Below are positions 9,001-15,300 of a DNA stretch of 48,675 nucleotides, piece after piece. The stretch is from positions 1-48,675 of the forward strand of contig JAFWTH010000025.1 of NCBI GenBank assembly GCA_017518975.1, read 5' to 3'. The position numbers were made by a program, and so were the translations under genes. The notes under the pieces are model-generated. The model made no database searches and had not been told where the DNA came from. It saw only the letters and a program-made list of their open reading frames with translations. Position 1 is the stretch's first letter; every line of letters starts with the position of its first letter. The stretch is from Clostridia bacterium (lineage in GTDB: Bacteria; Bacillota; Clostridia; Oscillospirales; CAG-272).

Positions 9001-11217
9001 ATCAAATGCGCTGCGCCGTACAACTCGGGAACGCTTCAGTTCAAGAAGTACAACAACAAGTTCCTGATGTGCGGTTCGAAAGCATACAACAACCCGACCG
9101 CGGCGACCTGGAACGTTACTTCCTATACGTATACAGGCCGAAATGGAGTCGCAGTCACGTATGGTAAGCGCGGGTTTACATCAACGACAACTAGCACGAG
9201 TTACTCGCTTAGTAACCTGTCGTCCAACAAGTTCCTGATGTTCGACGCTCAGGGAGGAACGGTAAGCCCGTCGTATACCGGTACTTCACCGGCGACCCTT
9301 CCGACGCCGACCAGAGAGGGTTACACCTTCCAGAACTGGAACACCAAGGCGGACGGTACCGGCACGGCGAGAAACGCCGGGGACAGCATGACTTTCTCCA
9401 GTTCCACGACTCTCTACGCTATCTGGGCGAAAAACGTCACGGTAAGTTTCTCATCCGAAGAGACGATCGTCTCGACTGTTTCCGGCGGCGCGGGTACGAG
9501 CAGTACTCTTCCGTCGCTGACGCACGCAGTCAGCTGGCTCGAAGGCTGGTATACGGCTGAAGAAGGCGGTACGAAGATAGGCAACGCGGGCGACTCCTTC
9601 ACGATGCCTTCAGCTGACACGACCTACTACGCTCACTTGAGTCCTAAGTACACCGTAATATATAACGCCAACGGCGGTACGGTCAGTCCGGACAGCTTCG
9701 TCTATACCGGAACTGCTCTGACTCTTCCAACGCCGACCAACGGCAGCAAGACCTTTGAAGGTTGGTTCACGGCGGCTGAAGGCGGAACAAAGGTCGGTAC
9801 AGGCGGCGACTCCTATGTGCCGACTGCCGATATCGAACTCTTCGCTCAGTGGTCCGACAACATCCTCGTCACCTTCAACGGCAACGGCGGTACCGCAGGC
9901 ACGAACAGTGCAACGTACGACCACGTGACCCCTATCACGCTTCCCAACGCGACCCGGACGAATTATAGGTTTGATGGGTGGTACTCCGCGGCGGATGGTG
10001 GTGATCTTATCGGTGTAGCTGGAGCAAACTACGAACCGACTGAACCGATAACTCTATACGCTCACTGGACGACGTATACTGTGACCTTCAATGCAAACAG
10101 CGGAAGCGTTTCTCCTGCCAACGCGATTTGTGCTCCCGGAAGCTCGATAACTCTTCCTACGCCTACAAGGACAGGTTACACGTTCAATGGTTGGTACACT
10201 GCGTCAAGTGGCGGCACAAAAGTCGGCAATGCTGGCGCAAGTTATACTCCTTCGTCAAGTTGCACGATTTACGCTCAGTGGACAATAAAGACATATACGG
10301 TTACGATTATAGCAGGAAGCAACGGTTCGGTCAGCCAGACTTCCATAGCGAACGTTCCGTATAATACAACTGTTTCTACGAATGGCAACAAGCTTACTAT
10401 CAATGGTACAACTGTTACGGCAACAGCTAATAGTAATTATTCATTCGATAGCTGGTCCAATGTTCCTTCTAAGATAACAGACAATGTAACTATTACAGCA
10501 AACTTCAAATCTAGCAGCAGTTCCTGCATCCCCTCCGGCACTATGATCACAATGGCTGACGGTACGAAGAAACCTGTCGAGGAAGTGACCGTTGACGACG
10601 AAGTCCTCGTCTTCAACCACGAGACCGGATGCTTCGACACCGCGGGGATCATCTTCTTCGAAGCTGATGAAATTGATGATTACAGCATCGTCAACCTCGA
10701 ATTCTCCGATGGCAGCGTCACACGCTTGATCTACGAGCACGGTTACTTCGACCTCGATCTGATGGAGTACGTCTATATCCGCGAGGACAACTTCGAAGAC
10801 TTCATCGGTCACAGCTTCGTCAAGGTCACCGAGGACGGCGGAGTTTACGGCACGGAGAGCGTCACTCTCACCGACGCGTACGTCACCGTGGAGACGACCG
10901 GATGCTTCAGCTTCCCGAGCGTCTACCACCTGAACTTCATCGCCGACGGCTTCCTGTCGATGCCCGGCGGTATCAACGGTATGTTCAACATCTTCGCTTA
11001 CGGCGCGGATCTGAAGTATGACGAGGATGCAAAAGCTGCCGATATCGCAGAATACGGATTGCTTGATTACAGCTTCTTCGAGGACTATATGACCTACGAA
11101 GAGTACTCGCAGTATCCTGCGCAGTATCTGTCCGTATCACTCGGAAAGGGCCTTATGACTCCCGAATGGCTCGAATATCTGATCGACAGATACGTCGCGG
11201 ACAAACGCGAACCGTAA
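1..11217 (+). CDS. Giant modular surface protein with C-terminal Hint domain (5' end outside window)
   Basis: The frame is open from base 1, so the start and signal peptide lie upstream; 3738 residues are visible. The order is a Gly/Thr-rich beta-helix-like region (residues 1-530), a TLQEAIDAA-led beta-helix module (about 545-830), two YYGxWxxDYRVTF modules, one InlB-type repeat, a second copy of the beta-helix module, a first Cys/His pair, a third DYRITF module, eight Cys/His repeats (about 1926-2238), an InlB-type repeat, a region shared with the protein at 12341-17377 (about 2385-3080), then about six InlB-type repeats ending in xGWYxA...YAxW motifs. The last 230 residues form a Hint domain. 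No sortase motif or C-terminal membrane segment is seen. A cell-surface or secreted adhesin-like role is inferred; the substrate or partner is unknown. Confidence 0.85.
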   Translation, partial: GGCVLLESENQTLNVYGTVNGGDDFAVATNGSKTKNASINIYDGAVLTSDGTAVYLPGGGTTTVSGGTITGATAVYIKSGELNVTGGTLHGTYAETQYEYWANGAKATGDALVVDSCNYPSGAPTVTVTGGTFVSDNAKEIAAYRGDGVTEIAYVTSTDNTITVPENEYWLEEGSGVYRLVEKNYVAQIGNVKYESLIEAVAAVTDGTPTTITMIDNEAIDVVGSAITIAAGRNITIDLNRFEVVGTAGEGSTSALITNKGTLTIKDGSAEGTGKLISGATDTWVYGGDENYSGSYASNTISNSGILNVESGLIENISTGSATYAIDNNSSAADAIANITGGTVKAHSVAIREFANSTAKENVVNVSGGTVTAGYSGIWIQLPSSNAAHAMKAALNVTGGTLEGTYAFYDYTYGNSFANTQYTLSGGTFNGTIFSYGANVTISGGIYNGDVAIKQAKPSNVSVTGGFFDGDVYTYGNNASNGFITGGYFATLTYEDEGETYDCDWMFLLHPDYKYINNEETDTKDAYPYKVVPKDYVAQIGSKRYETLQEAIDAAYEMDGDVTVELLDDITEVVTIRQKEGLNLTVDGKGKTVTGQFYVDGDGRYNGTDTLTITNVKFAYDAATYDDAFIDVPNTKTAGKDYTTDKYNYAHNVTVSNCEFAGEGEITVAVRVASGAGTHGLTLDGLKVVGGHSFAQLTGVKDLTVNNCEISGTKNGINISGGDGTGTISNTTLTANGYTARLKGNSAMAVTLSGNTFSGSEGIVNEATSGGTITVLDGKYAGPLPTDGSKLTVEGGVFTVLPEVAVCGEGKFPTDNLDAATKDAYPYTVATCDHDWTIDYVWAEDNSKVTATAVCGNDVYANHGVTEEVTTTSVTTAPTMDECGYITYTATFTKSPFVTQTKRVDTLPKLPGATVDELGAIYNKDIYDITTLTPDGTKVDEISSVYKFTAEEPEQETLDYYGNWIADYRVTFNDGLAAESFGFYGTYDPYDVAFVFPNAVAEGDTFQMLAAAGLDSVRYNDVLTSIPEFICGAFNLSDDNIGKSITVELIVQNPDDPTEIYTVVSTDYTFEDKASLFGPPTATVTPVTPAKKDVAVTGTDMKVDELGAEYLFTADTPSEETKAYYGSWNADYRVTFDKAVAANSFGLYGAYDPYEVAFIYPAAEAANNGIYLLQTAGLDGVTYSDVVDLVSEFDCGVFNLSAANVGTTMTVDLVIWQGDDHSTELVITSTDYTFESASTIYYTVTFDSNGGSTVASQKVNAGATAATPAVPEKENCIFDGWYLGDATEAYDFEAPVTDNITLTAHWIEAAARVNGVMYATLQEAIDAAHDMTGDVTVEILNDITEVAVIHQKAGLNLTVEGNGKTITGQLYVDGDGRYEGADTLAINNVKFAYDAETYDDAFIDVPNTKTTGKDYTTGKYNYAHNVTVSNCEFAGEGTTTVAVRVASGAGANGLTLDGLKVEGGHSFAQLTGVKNLTVTDCEVTGTKNGINISGGDGIGTISNTTLTTNGYTVRLKDGSGMAVTLSGNTFSGSEGIISTATGGGKITVLDGKYAGPLPTDGTKLTVEGGVFTEQPVAAVCGSGKCAADNTDEATKVDYPYTVIVCTHEWGEWTVTTEPTCTETGEETRYCSRCDATETRVAAALGHDIVNHAAQAATCTEIGWDAYDTCRRCDYTTYVAISATGHDWGEPTYVWADDHSSVTAKRVCANNDEHVETETVGSTYVVTAPTLDNRGYTTYTSAAFENEAFEVQTEEADYIPKLPNAEVTKLDAVTDKQIYNLDPYGKINKTVDLVETVYEFAAVDPNPDQLAYYGEWNCDYRITFNNDVDAGSFGLYGAYGEEDVAFISPLDMDEGDSVKLLSIMGFELTYETVLDFVHDFTCGVFNLSDANIGKSITVDLVIWNATSGDVVIKSQDYTFGTPTSISCVHAYSAVVTAPTCTEQGYTTYTCSRCNDSYVADYVNALGHDYVAVVTAPTCTAGGYTTHTCSRCQDSYTDTEVAALGHDFGEWTQTTAPTCTVKGEETRECTRCDEIETRDVDPLGHNYVAVVTAPTCTAGGYTTHTCSRCQDSYTDTEVAALGHDFGEWTQTTAPTCTVKGEETRECTRCGEIETRDVDPLGHDFGEWALTTAPTCTEFGEETRTCSRCGATETREVVALGHDYAAVVTAPTCTDAGYTTHTCSRCGDNYTDTPTTALGHSYNAVVTAPTCTEAGYTTHTCSRCGNSYTDTPVVATGHSWGEPEWTWTGTTSAAATFTCANNSNHTHDETATGEAITSATGTGANDGYTVYTATVSYNNHTYTDTTRTPITYTITYDHAGGTVATDNPTSYTVETETFTLNNPTRSGYSFTGWTWADNSEPTKTVTIAKGSTGDRAYTANWEESHGATFTNSANLAHVDSYLYRVGNGNAVTLGTLFSTEDTPNSADVKIKVNGVETNSSVYTEPTRGIEAGSTANCTYTVTASDWKASTLKFTGEGPVSVEIWENTGEHYTLNLEVVTGNNFTAGATLNGNANIVLLGNVKVGASSGTNPALYLNGKKLYGNGYEIDVTGSNISSMGHGMISLTNSSIDNAVIIGPKFTTYQGSYNNNYYGSTVLSEGGTNYISNCRITGASSPLRIKSTAYVSNTILSGGLLGNMEIKSGSVIVENLTTVNTQNSLGIVFSADCTTGSITINGTLNQHNFVADNASMSNTYANTLKNAMFNSSYSKYQFTSGGRKYVNTGIVSMSSSVGASSIIDNRADKRNYSGMTASLAGQDGYVYTMENTDSSMLETSYSEPAYVPSTQIPYEPVFSWVVPSGDNVAAGGDNHCYKDAYGVLQIQFLTGGSKTINTADYATFTKYGGTESIAPTSITCAKKSSGATVTMSGTSVTFNEAGEYVITYQYNGVPVYDKDLGTTTTANYTKTILVNVAVKKVAPNAVITVTQTNGTMIWGSAGSGFDPDYIPAAQIFDYMTITDYDDDGNAYTVLDGSNQASFLNNISSVVADSDNKTGFTINFPDGTKLVIKCAAPYNSGTLQFKKYNNKFLMCGSKAYNNPTAATWNVTSYTYTGRNGVAVTYGKRGFTSTTTSTSYSLSNLSSNKFLMFDAQGGTVSPSYTGTSPATLPTPTREGYTFQNWNTKADGTGTARNAGDSMTFSSSTTLYAIWAKNVTVSFSSEETIVSTVSGGAGTSSTLPSLTHAVSWLEGWYTAEEGGTKIGNAGDSFTMPSADTTYYAHLSPKYTVIYNANGGTVSPDSFVYTGTALTLPTPTNGSKTFEGWFTAAEGGTKVGTGGDSYVPTADIELFAQWSDNILVTFNGNGGTAGTNSATYDHVTPITLPNATRTNYRFDGWYSAADGGDLIGVAGANYEPTEPITLYAHWTTYTVTFNANSGSVSPANAICAPGSSITLPTPTRTGYTFNGWYTASSGGTKVGNAGASYTPSSSCTIYAQWTIKTYTVTIIAGSNGSVSQTSIANVPYNTTVSTNGNKLTINGTTVTATANSNYSFDSWSNVPSKITDNVTITANFKSSSSSCIPSGTMITMADGTKKPVEEVTVDDEVLVFNHETGCFDTAGIIFFEADEIDDYSIVNLEFSDGSVTRLIYEHGYFDLDLMEYVYIREDNFEDFIGHSFVKVTEDGGVYGTESVTLTDAYVTVETTGCFSFPSVYHLNFIADGFLSMPGGINGMFNIFAYGADLKYDEDAKAADIAEYGLLDYSFFEDYMTYEEYSQYPAQYLSVSLGKGLMTPEWLEYLIDRYVADKREP
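1639..2490 (+). repeat. Beta-helix module, copy 1
   Basis: This stretch encodes TLQEAIDAA, a GDVTVE strand, NLTVxGxGK and several right-handed beta-helix-like rungs, ending at ATKxxYPYTV. It aligns with 3958-4809 at a constant offset of 2319 bases, with no net insertion or deletion over about 850 bases. It is an internal duplication within the giant surface protein. Confidence 0.85.
3958..4809 (+). repeat. Beta-helix module, copy 2
   Basis: This is the partner of 1639-2490 at an offset of 2319 bases. The two copies share long identical stretches such as KNGINISGGDG and VTLSGNTFSGSEGI. The collinearity suggests a fairly recent duplication or gene conversion. Confidence 0.85.
5776..6714 (+). 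repeat. Eight tandem Cys/His repeats (about 39 residues each)
   Basis: Each unit follows the pattern APTCTxxGxxTxxCxRCxxxxT...ALGH. Three cysteines (one single, one CxxC pair) and one His recur per unit. Two further units lie at about 4816-5060, and four related units lie in the second large protein at about 13796-14290. The spacing suits metal binding or disulfide bonding, which is inference. Confidence 0.85.
5896..6357 (+). repeat. Tandem duplication of a 231-bp double repeat unit
   Basis: Bases 5896-6126 and 6127-6357 are nearly identical at the DNA level and encode 77 residues each (a TAGGYTTHTC unit followed by a TVKGEETREC unit). The unit length preserves the reading frame, so copy number could change by recombination without breaking the protein. 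Confidence 0.85.
9235..10510 (+). repeat. Array of InlB-type (Listeria-Bacteroides) repeats
   Basis: About six units of 65-70 residues occur in a row. They carry the family pattern FxxxGGTVSP...LPTPTRxGYxFxGWYTA...GGTKVG...YAQWT. The InlB B-repeat family is known from extracellular proteins. The array leads directly into a Ser-rich linker and the Hint domain. Confidence 0.85.
10525..11214 (+). other. Hint domain, 230 residues, C-terminus of the giant protein
   Basis: The domain starts at Cys3509 of the visible protein, after a Ser-rich linker. The first block reads CIPSGTMITMADGTKKPVEE, typical of an intein/hedgehog N-terminal splice block. A block-B-like DGS...YEHGYFDLDLMEY follows, with the His retained and the usual TxxH Thr replaced by a hydrophobic residue. 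A conserved tail with NIFAYGxDLKYDE and GKG motifs follows. No C-terminal His-Asn pair plus extein is present, so cleavage or ligation at the N-side is more likely than splicing (inference). Confidence 0.82.
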
Positions 11218-11230
11218 ACTGAACTGATTT

Positions 11231-11259
11231 GCCGCGGGTCGCCTTGCGCGGCCCGCGGC
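11231..11259 (+). other. Strong GC-rich hairpin between surface genes
   Basis: A 12-bp stem (11231-11242 with 11248-11259) closes a 5-base loop. No T-run follows, so it is not a standard terminator. It sits 13 bases after the giant gene's stop and could be an attenuator, an mRNA-stability element or a processing site between the two genes. Confidence 0.6.
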
Positions 11260-11294
11260 AATATCCCGCACACACATTGATCGGAGAACACGTT

Positions 11295-12185
11295 ATGAAG
11301 AAAATCATCGCAATCGTAACAGCGCTTCTTTTGCTTATCCCGCTGTCGGTCTTCGTCTCCGCTGACGACACCGTCTACACCGAGGGGACGCTGCATTACA
11401 CGGTAGAGAACGAGTCGATCACAATAATCAACTGCTTCGGAAAGGACGATGAGGTGACCGTTCCGGCGATCATCGCCGGTATTCCGGTCAACACGATCGC
11501 GGCGGGAGCTTTTACAGGCAACAAGTACCTCAAAAAGCTCAATCTCCCGGACACGATAACGGTCGTGGAGGATGGCGCGATCGCGGAGGGGATAACGGTC
11601 GTATACAACGCGAATACCGACCATCCCCAGAAAACTCCCACCGACCTCATAAACGGCAACGTGCCGATTCCTGCGATCCCGGACGAGACGTCGGAAAGTG
11701 GGAACGGAAACGGGAACGGAAACGGGAACGGAAACGGCACGACGCCGACTCCGGCAAACACGCCGGGCGAACCGTCGGGCGGCAAGTCTTCTCCGGACGC
11801 TGAATCCGGAAAGACGCCCGAACCGATTCCCGGTGGGACAACTCCGGGCGGGCCCGGACAGGATGAGACGCCGATCGGAGGCGGCGACGTCTACGATACC
11901 GACGAGGAACCCTCAGGAGATCCCGAAGCCTCGAACGGCGAATCGGACAATCCGGAAAGCGGATCGGATACGGTGGAAGACGCTTCCTCCGCGCCTGAAA
12001 ACGGGTCGGATACGGACGGGCGCGAACCTCCTGAAAAGGCGAAAGGCGAGGACGGCGAAAAAGGGAACGCAGCGAGCGTTCTTCCCTGGGCGATCCCTTG
12101 CGGAGTCGCTACTGTGGGCGGTATCGCCGCCGGCTCGGCAGTCCTGATCGGCAAAAAGAAGAAAAAGAAAGAAGATAATCAGTAA
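11295..12185 (+). CDS. Small membrane-anchored BspA-type LRR protein
   Basis: This 296-residue protein has a signal peptide (MKKIIAIVTALLLLIPLSV) and one or two BspA-type leucine-rich units (TVPAIIAGIPVNTIAAGAF, KKLNLPDTIT). A long Gly/Asn, Pro/Glu/Asp/Ser-rich linker with a (GN)n tract spans about residues 137-255. One C-terminal hydrophobic segment ends in KKKKKK and a short charged tail. The start at 11295 is chosen because a ribosome site and the signal peptide follow it; an ATG 22 codons upstream lacks both. It lies 77 bases after the giant gene and is followed by a strong terminator, so the two are probably cotranscribed. The layout places an LRR outside the membrane on a stalk; a receptor or anchor role for the neighbouring large proteins is speculation. 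Confidence 0.85.
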   Translation: MKKIIAIVTALLLLIPLSVFVSADDTVYTEGTLHYTVENESITIINCFGKDDEVTVPAIIAGIPVNTIAAGAFTGNKYLKKLNLPDTITVVEDGAIAEGITVVYNANTDHPQKTPTDLINGNVPIPAIPDETSESGNGNGNGNGNGNGTTPTPANTPGEPSGGKSSPDAESGKTPEPIPGGTTPGGPGQDETPIGGGDVYDTDEEPSGDPEASNGESDNPESGSDTVEDASSAPENGSDTDGREPPEKAKGEDGEKGNAASVLPWAIPCGVATVGGIAAGSAVLIGKKKKKKEDNQ

Positions 12186-12196
12186 GAACGAGAGTT

Positions 12197-12234
12197 CCGG
12201 GCGGATGATCTGTCGATCGTCCGCCCGGTTTTAT
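12197..12234 (+). terminator. Intrinsic terminator after the LRR gene
   Basis: The stem CCGGGCGGA/TCCGCCCGG extends inward through GATC/GATC to a 4-base loop (12197-12210 with 12215-12228), followed by TTTTATT. It separates the first two genes from the next transcription unit. Confidence 0.85.
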
Positions 12235-12262
12235 TGACATTATATACAATATATAGTACACT
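12234..12262 (+). promoter_or_regulatory. Promoter of the second large surface gene
   Basis: A perfect TTGACA (12234-12239) is followed 17 bases later by TACACT (12257-12262). It lies about 80 bases before the start codon and directly after the terminator. Confidence 0.7.
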
Positions 12263-12340
12263 AAATATACTGTACAGTGCGTTTTTACACGGCGCCCGGA
12301 TAATCATTTTTTCAATACCATTTTCGAAAGAGGACGAGAT

Positions 12341-15300
12341 ATGAAATCTGCATGTAAGAAATTATCAGCGATTATACTGACTGTAATAATGCTGATATCT
12401 GCGATTACGGCATTGAGTTTCACCGTATTTGCAGAAGGTTCCGACGCACGGACCGTTTCGCTGACGTCCAGGACAGCGGATTCCGCGGCGACGGTGTGCA
12501 GACTGTCGGGAGGCGGATCCTACGGAGACGGAGAAAGCGTGACAGTAACCGCTTTTCCTCGCAAGGGATTCCGTTTCATCGGCTGGTACGACGCGGCGGA
12601 TACTTCGTTTGCGAACACGCTCAGCGGAAGTCAGAGTTACACGTTCACCGTAACGGAGGACAGGAGTCTCGTGGCTCTTTTCGAGATCACGGACGGTACT
12701 CTATTCAATCTGACAGTACACGGTTCGCTGTTTGTCGTCAATAACGGCGCGATGCAGAGCGATATGTACACCGCCGTGTACAACGCGGGAGAGACGATGT
12801 ATCTGTCCTTCCGCGACGAGTCGAAGGATTTTCTGTACTGGGTGAACTCGTCCGGGAATATTCTCTCCACAAGCAAGGATTTCTCGTTCGCGCTGGCATC
12901 CGATACGGAGATAACGTCCTATTATGCCCGGGCCGGAATGACCGATGAAAGCGCAATGGTCATATTCCGTAACGCATTCAAGCAGGTTCTTCTTTCAAGG
13001 ACGTATGCGACCGGTCAGCCGATATACTATCCGCCCAATCCGCCGATCAGAGGAGGATATATATTTAAAGGGTGGTATATAGCAGGCGACGACGGCAACA
13101 CCCCGACGGAAGTCGAGGCGACGGAGTCCGCTATCTGGGCGGCGATGACGGGAACCAACTCTGTCATCGTAGTACCCGGCTACGTAAAGAACGGCGAGGA
13201 ATATACTGTCAACGTTGAATACACCGACGGGGAGACCGCGCTGAGGGAAAGCGAATCCTACGTTCTCGGGACGGGTGATTCCAAGACGTTTGTCGCACCG
13301 GAGATAGACGACTACGTATTCCAGTACTGGGAACTCAACGGGACGATAGTCAGTTACAGTAACAGTTACAGAGTACTCTGTGTCAATCCCGGGGTAGCGG
13401 AACTGAAGGCGGTATACGGTACGGAAGAGCCGACCGGAGAGCCGGTAGTCGCGATCACGGGGACGTCCTCGGTATATGAAAACGAAAAATACATTCTGAT
13501 GAATACTGCTCGTTACTATGCTCCGAGCGATTATACAGTAATGGAATTCGGTTTCATTTACAGTAAGAATGCCGGAATATACGGAGGCGAGGACGGATCC
13601 GACAAACTGGTACTCGACGCGGAAGATACAAAGAAACACGTTACGGGTTTCACCATAAACGAAGCGATCTACACGTTCTCAATCAGATATTCGGATCCTG
13701 ACAGGATATATTTCGTAAAAGCGTATATTATTGTCAGAGACGGCAGCGGTGCTGTCCGGACTCTGTATTCGGATATGACGACGGCGGGATACGGCTGCGT
13801 ACATGAGCTTGTACATTATGAAGCGAAAGAGCCGACTTGCACCGAATCCGGATGGAATGCTTACGAAGCATGCCCGAAGTGCGGTTATACGACGAAAGTT
13901 GAGATCGCTGCACTCGGCCACGATGAGGTGACCGACGCGGCAGTCGCTCCTACCTGCACGGAGACCGGACTTACCGAAGGCAAACACTGCGCAAGATGCA
14001 ACGAAATCCTCGTCGCACAGGAGACCGTTGCGGCGCTCGGCCACGATGAAGTGATCGACGCGGCAGTCGCTCCTACCTGCACCGAGACCGGACTTACCGA
14101 AGGCAAACACTGCGCGAGATGCAACGAAGTCCTCGTCGCTCAGGAGACCGTCGCGGCACTCGGTCACGACTACGCCGCGGAGGTGACCGTGCCTACCTGC
14201 ACGGAGCAGGGATATACGATCTTCATCTGCTCGCGCTGCGGCGACGACTACGTTGATGACTATATCGGCCCGCTCGGCCACGTTTACGGCGATCCCGTTT
14301 GGACTTGGACGGGCAGCGACGAGGAAGGATACACTTCCGCGCAGGCAGTCTTCACGTGTCCGGGATGCGGCGGCAGCGAAACTCTGAAAGACGATGGAAT
14401 TGATTATTCGGTAGTTTCCGAACCTCAGCCCGGAGTGGGGGGAGAAGGTAAGTATACGGCGTCCGTTGAGTTCTGCGGGAACGAATATACCGACTCGAAA
14501 ACAGTGGCGATACCTGCCGGGGAAGTGTCGCCTTTCACGCACAGCGACAACTTCTCAAGCGACGGGTTTATTTACCGCGTGGGTAACTCGAACGCGGTGA
14601 AACTCGGTGCGCTGTTCAAATATGAAGGCAACGGAATCGCTGATTCGCAAAACGTTATCATTACCGTCACGCCGAACGCGGGATCAAACGTCAGCGCGGA
14701 TCCGACGTATTCAAAGAATTCCGCCGATTGGACCCAGTCGACGCTGAAATTCACCGGTTCCGGTCCGATCAGGATCAGTGTCAGGGAAGGCGAGGACGGT
14801 GTCCCGTATACGATGGATCTCGAGATAGTCGCGGGCAAGAACGTCACGTCTTACGGCGAACTGACAAATTCCAATTGCGTACTGCTCAACGATATTACGA
14901 TGTCTGAAGGCGGAAAGTTTCCCCTGAGCAACGCCTCGCTTTACGGTAACGGCTTCACATTCGATGTTACAGAGGGAAAATACGGCGATCCTAATGGATA
15001 TGAGAACAGCAACTATGTCATAAGTCTTAATAACGCCTCTCTTGACAATATACGTATTATCGGAGCGGTTTATCCGGATTACGGAGCGGTTAGGACGGCT
15101 GATTACAATTACCCGTGCGTTCTGGTAAACGGCGGGAACTGTACGATATCGAACAGTTATATATCCAACTGTGCGTCTCCCGTTCGTGCCCGCGGCGGCG
15201 CTGATCTGGTATTTAATAATACCACGCTCAGGGGCGGTTCTTTCTGCAACCTTGATATCAGGAGCGGCGTTCGCGTTACGATCAACGGGCTGACCACGGT

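Noticed and set aside
10525..11214. A self-splicing intein in the giant gene
   Set aside because: There is no C-terminal extein, no terminal His-Asn plus Cys/Ser/Thr, and the domain runs to the stop codon. A terminal Hint domain fits better.
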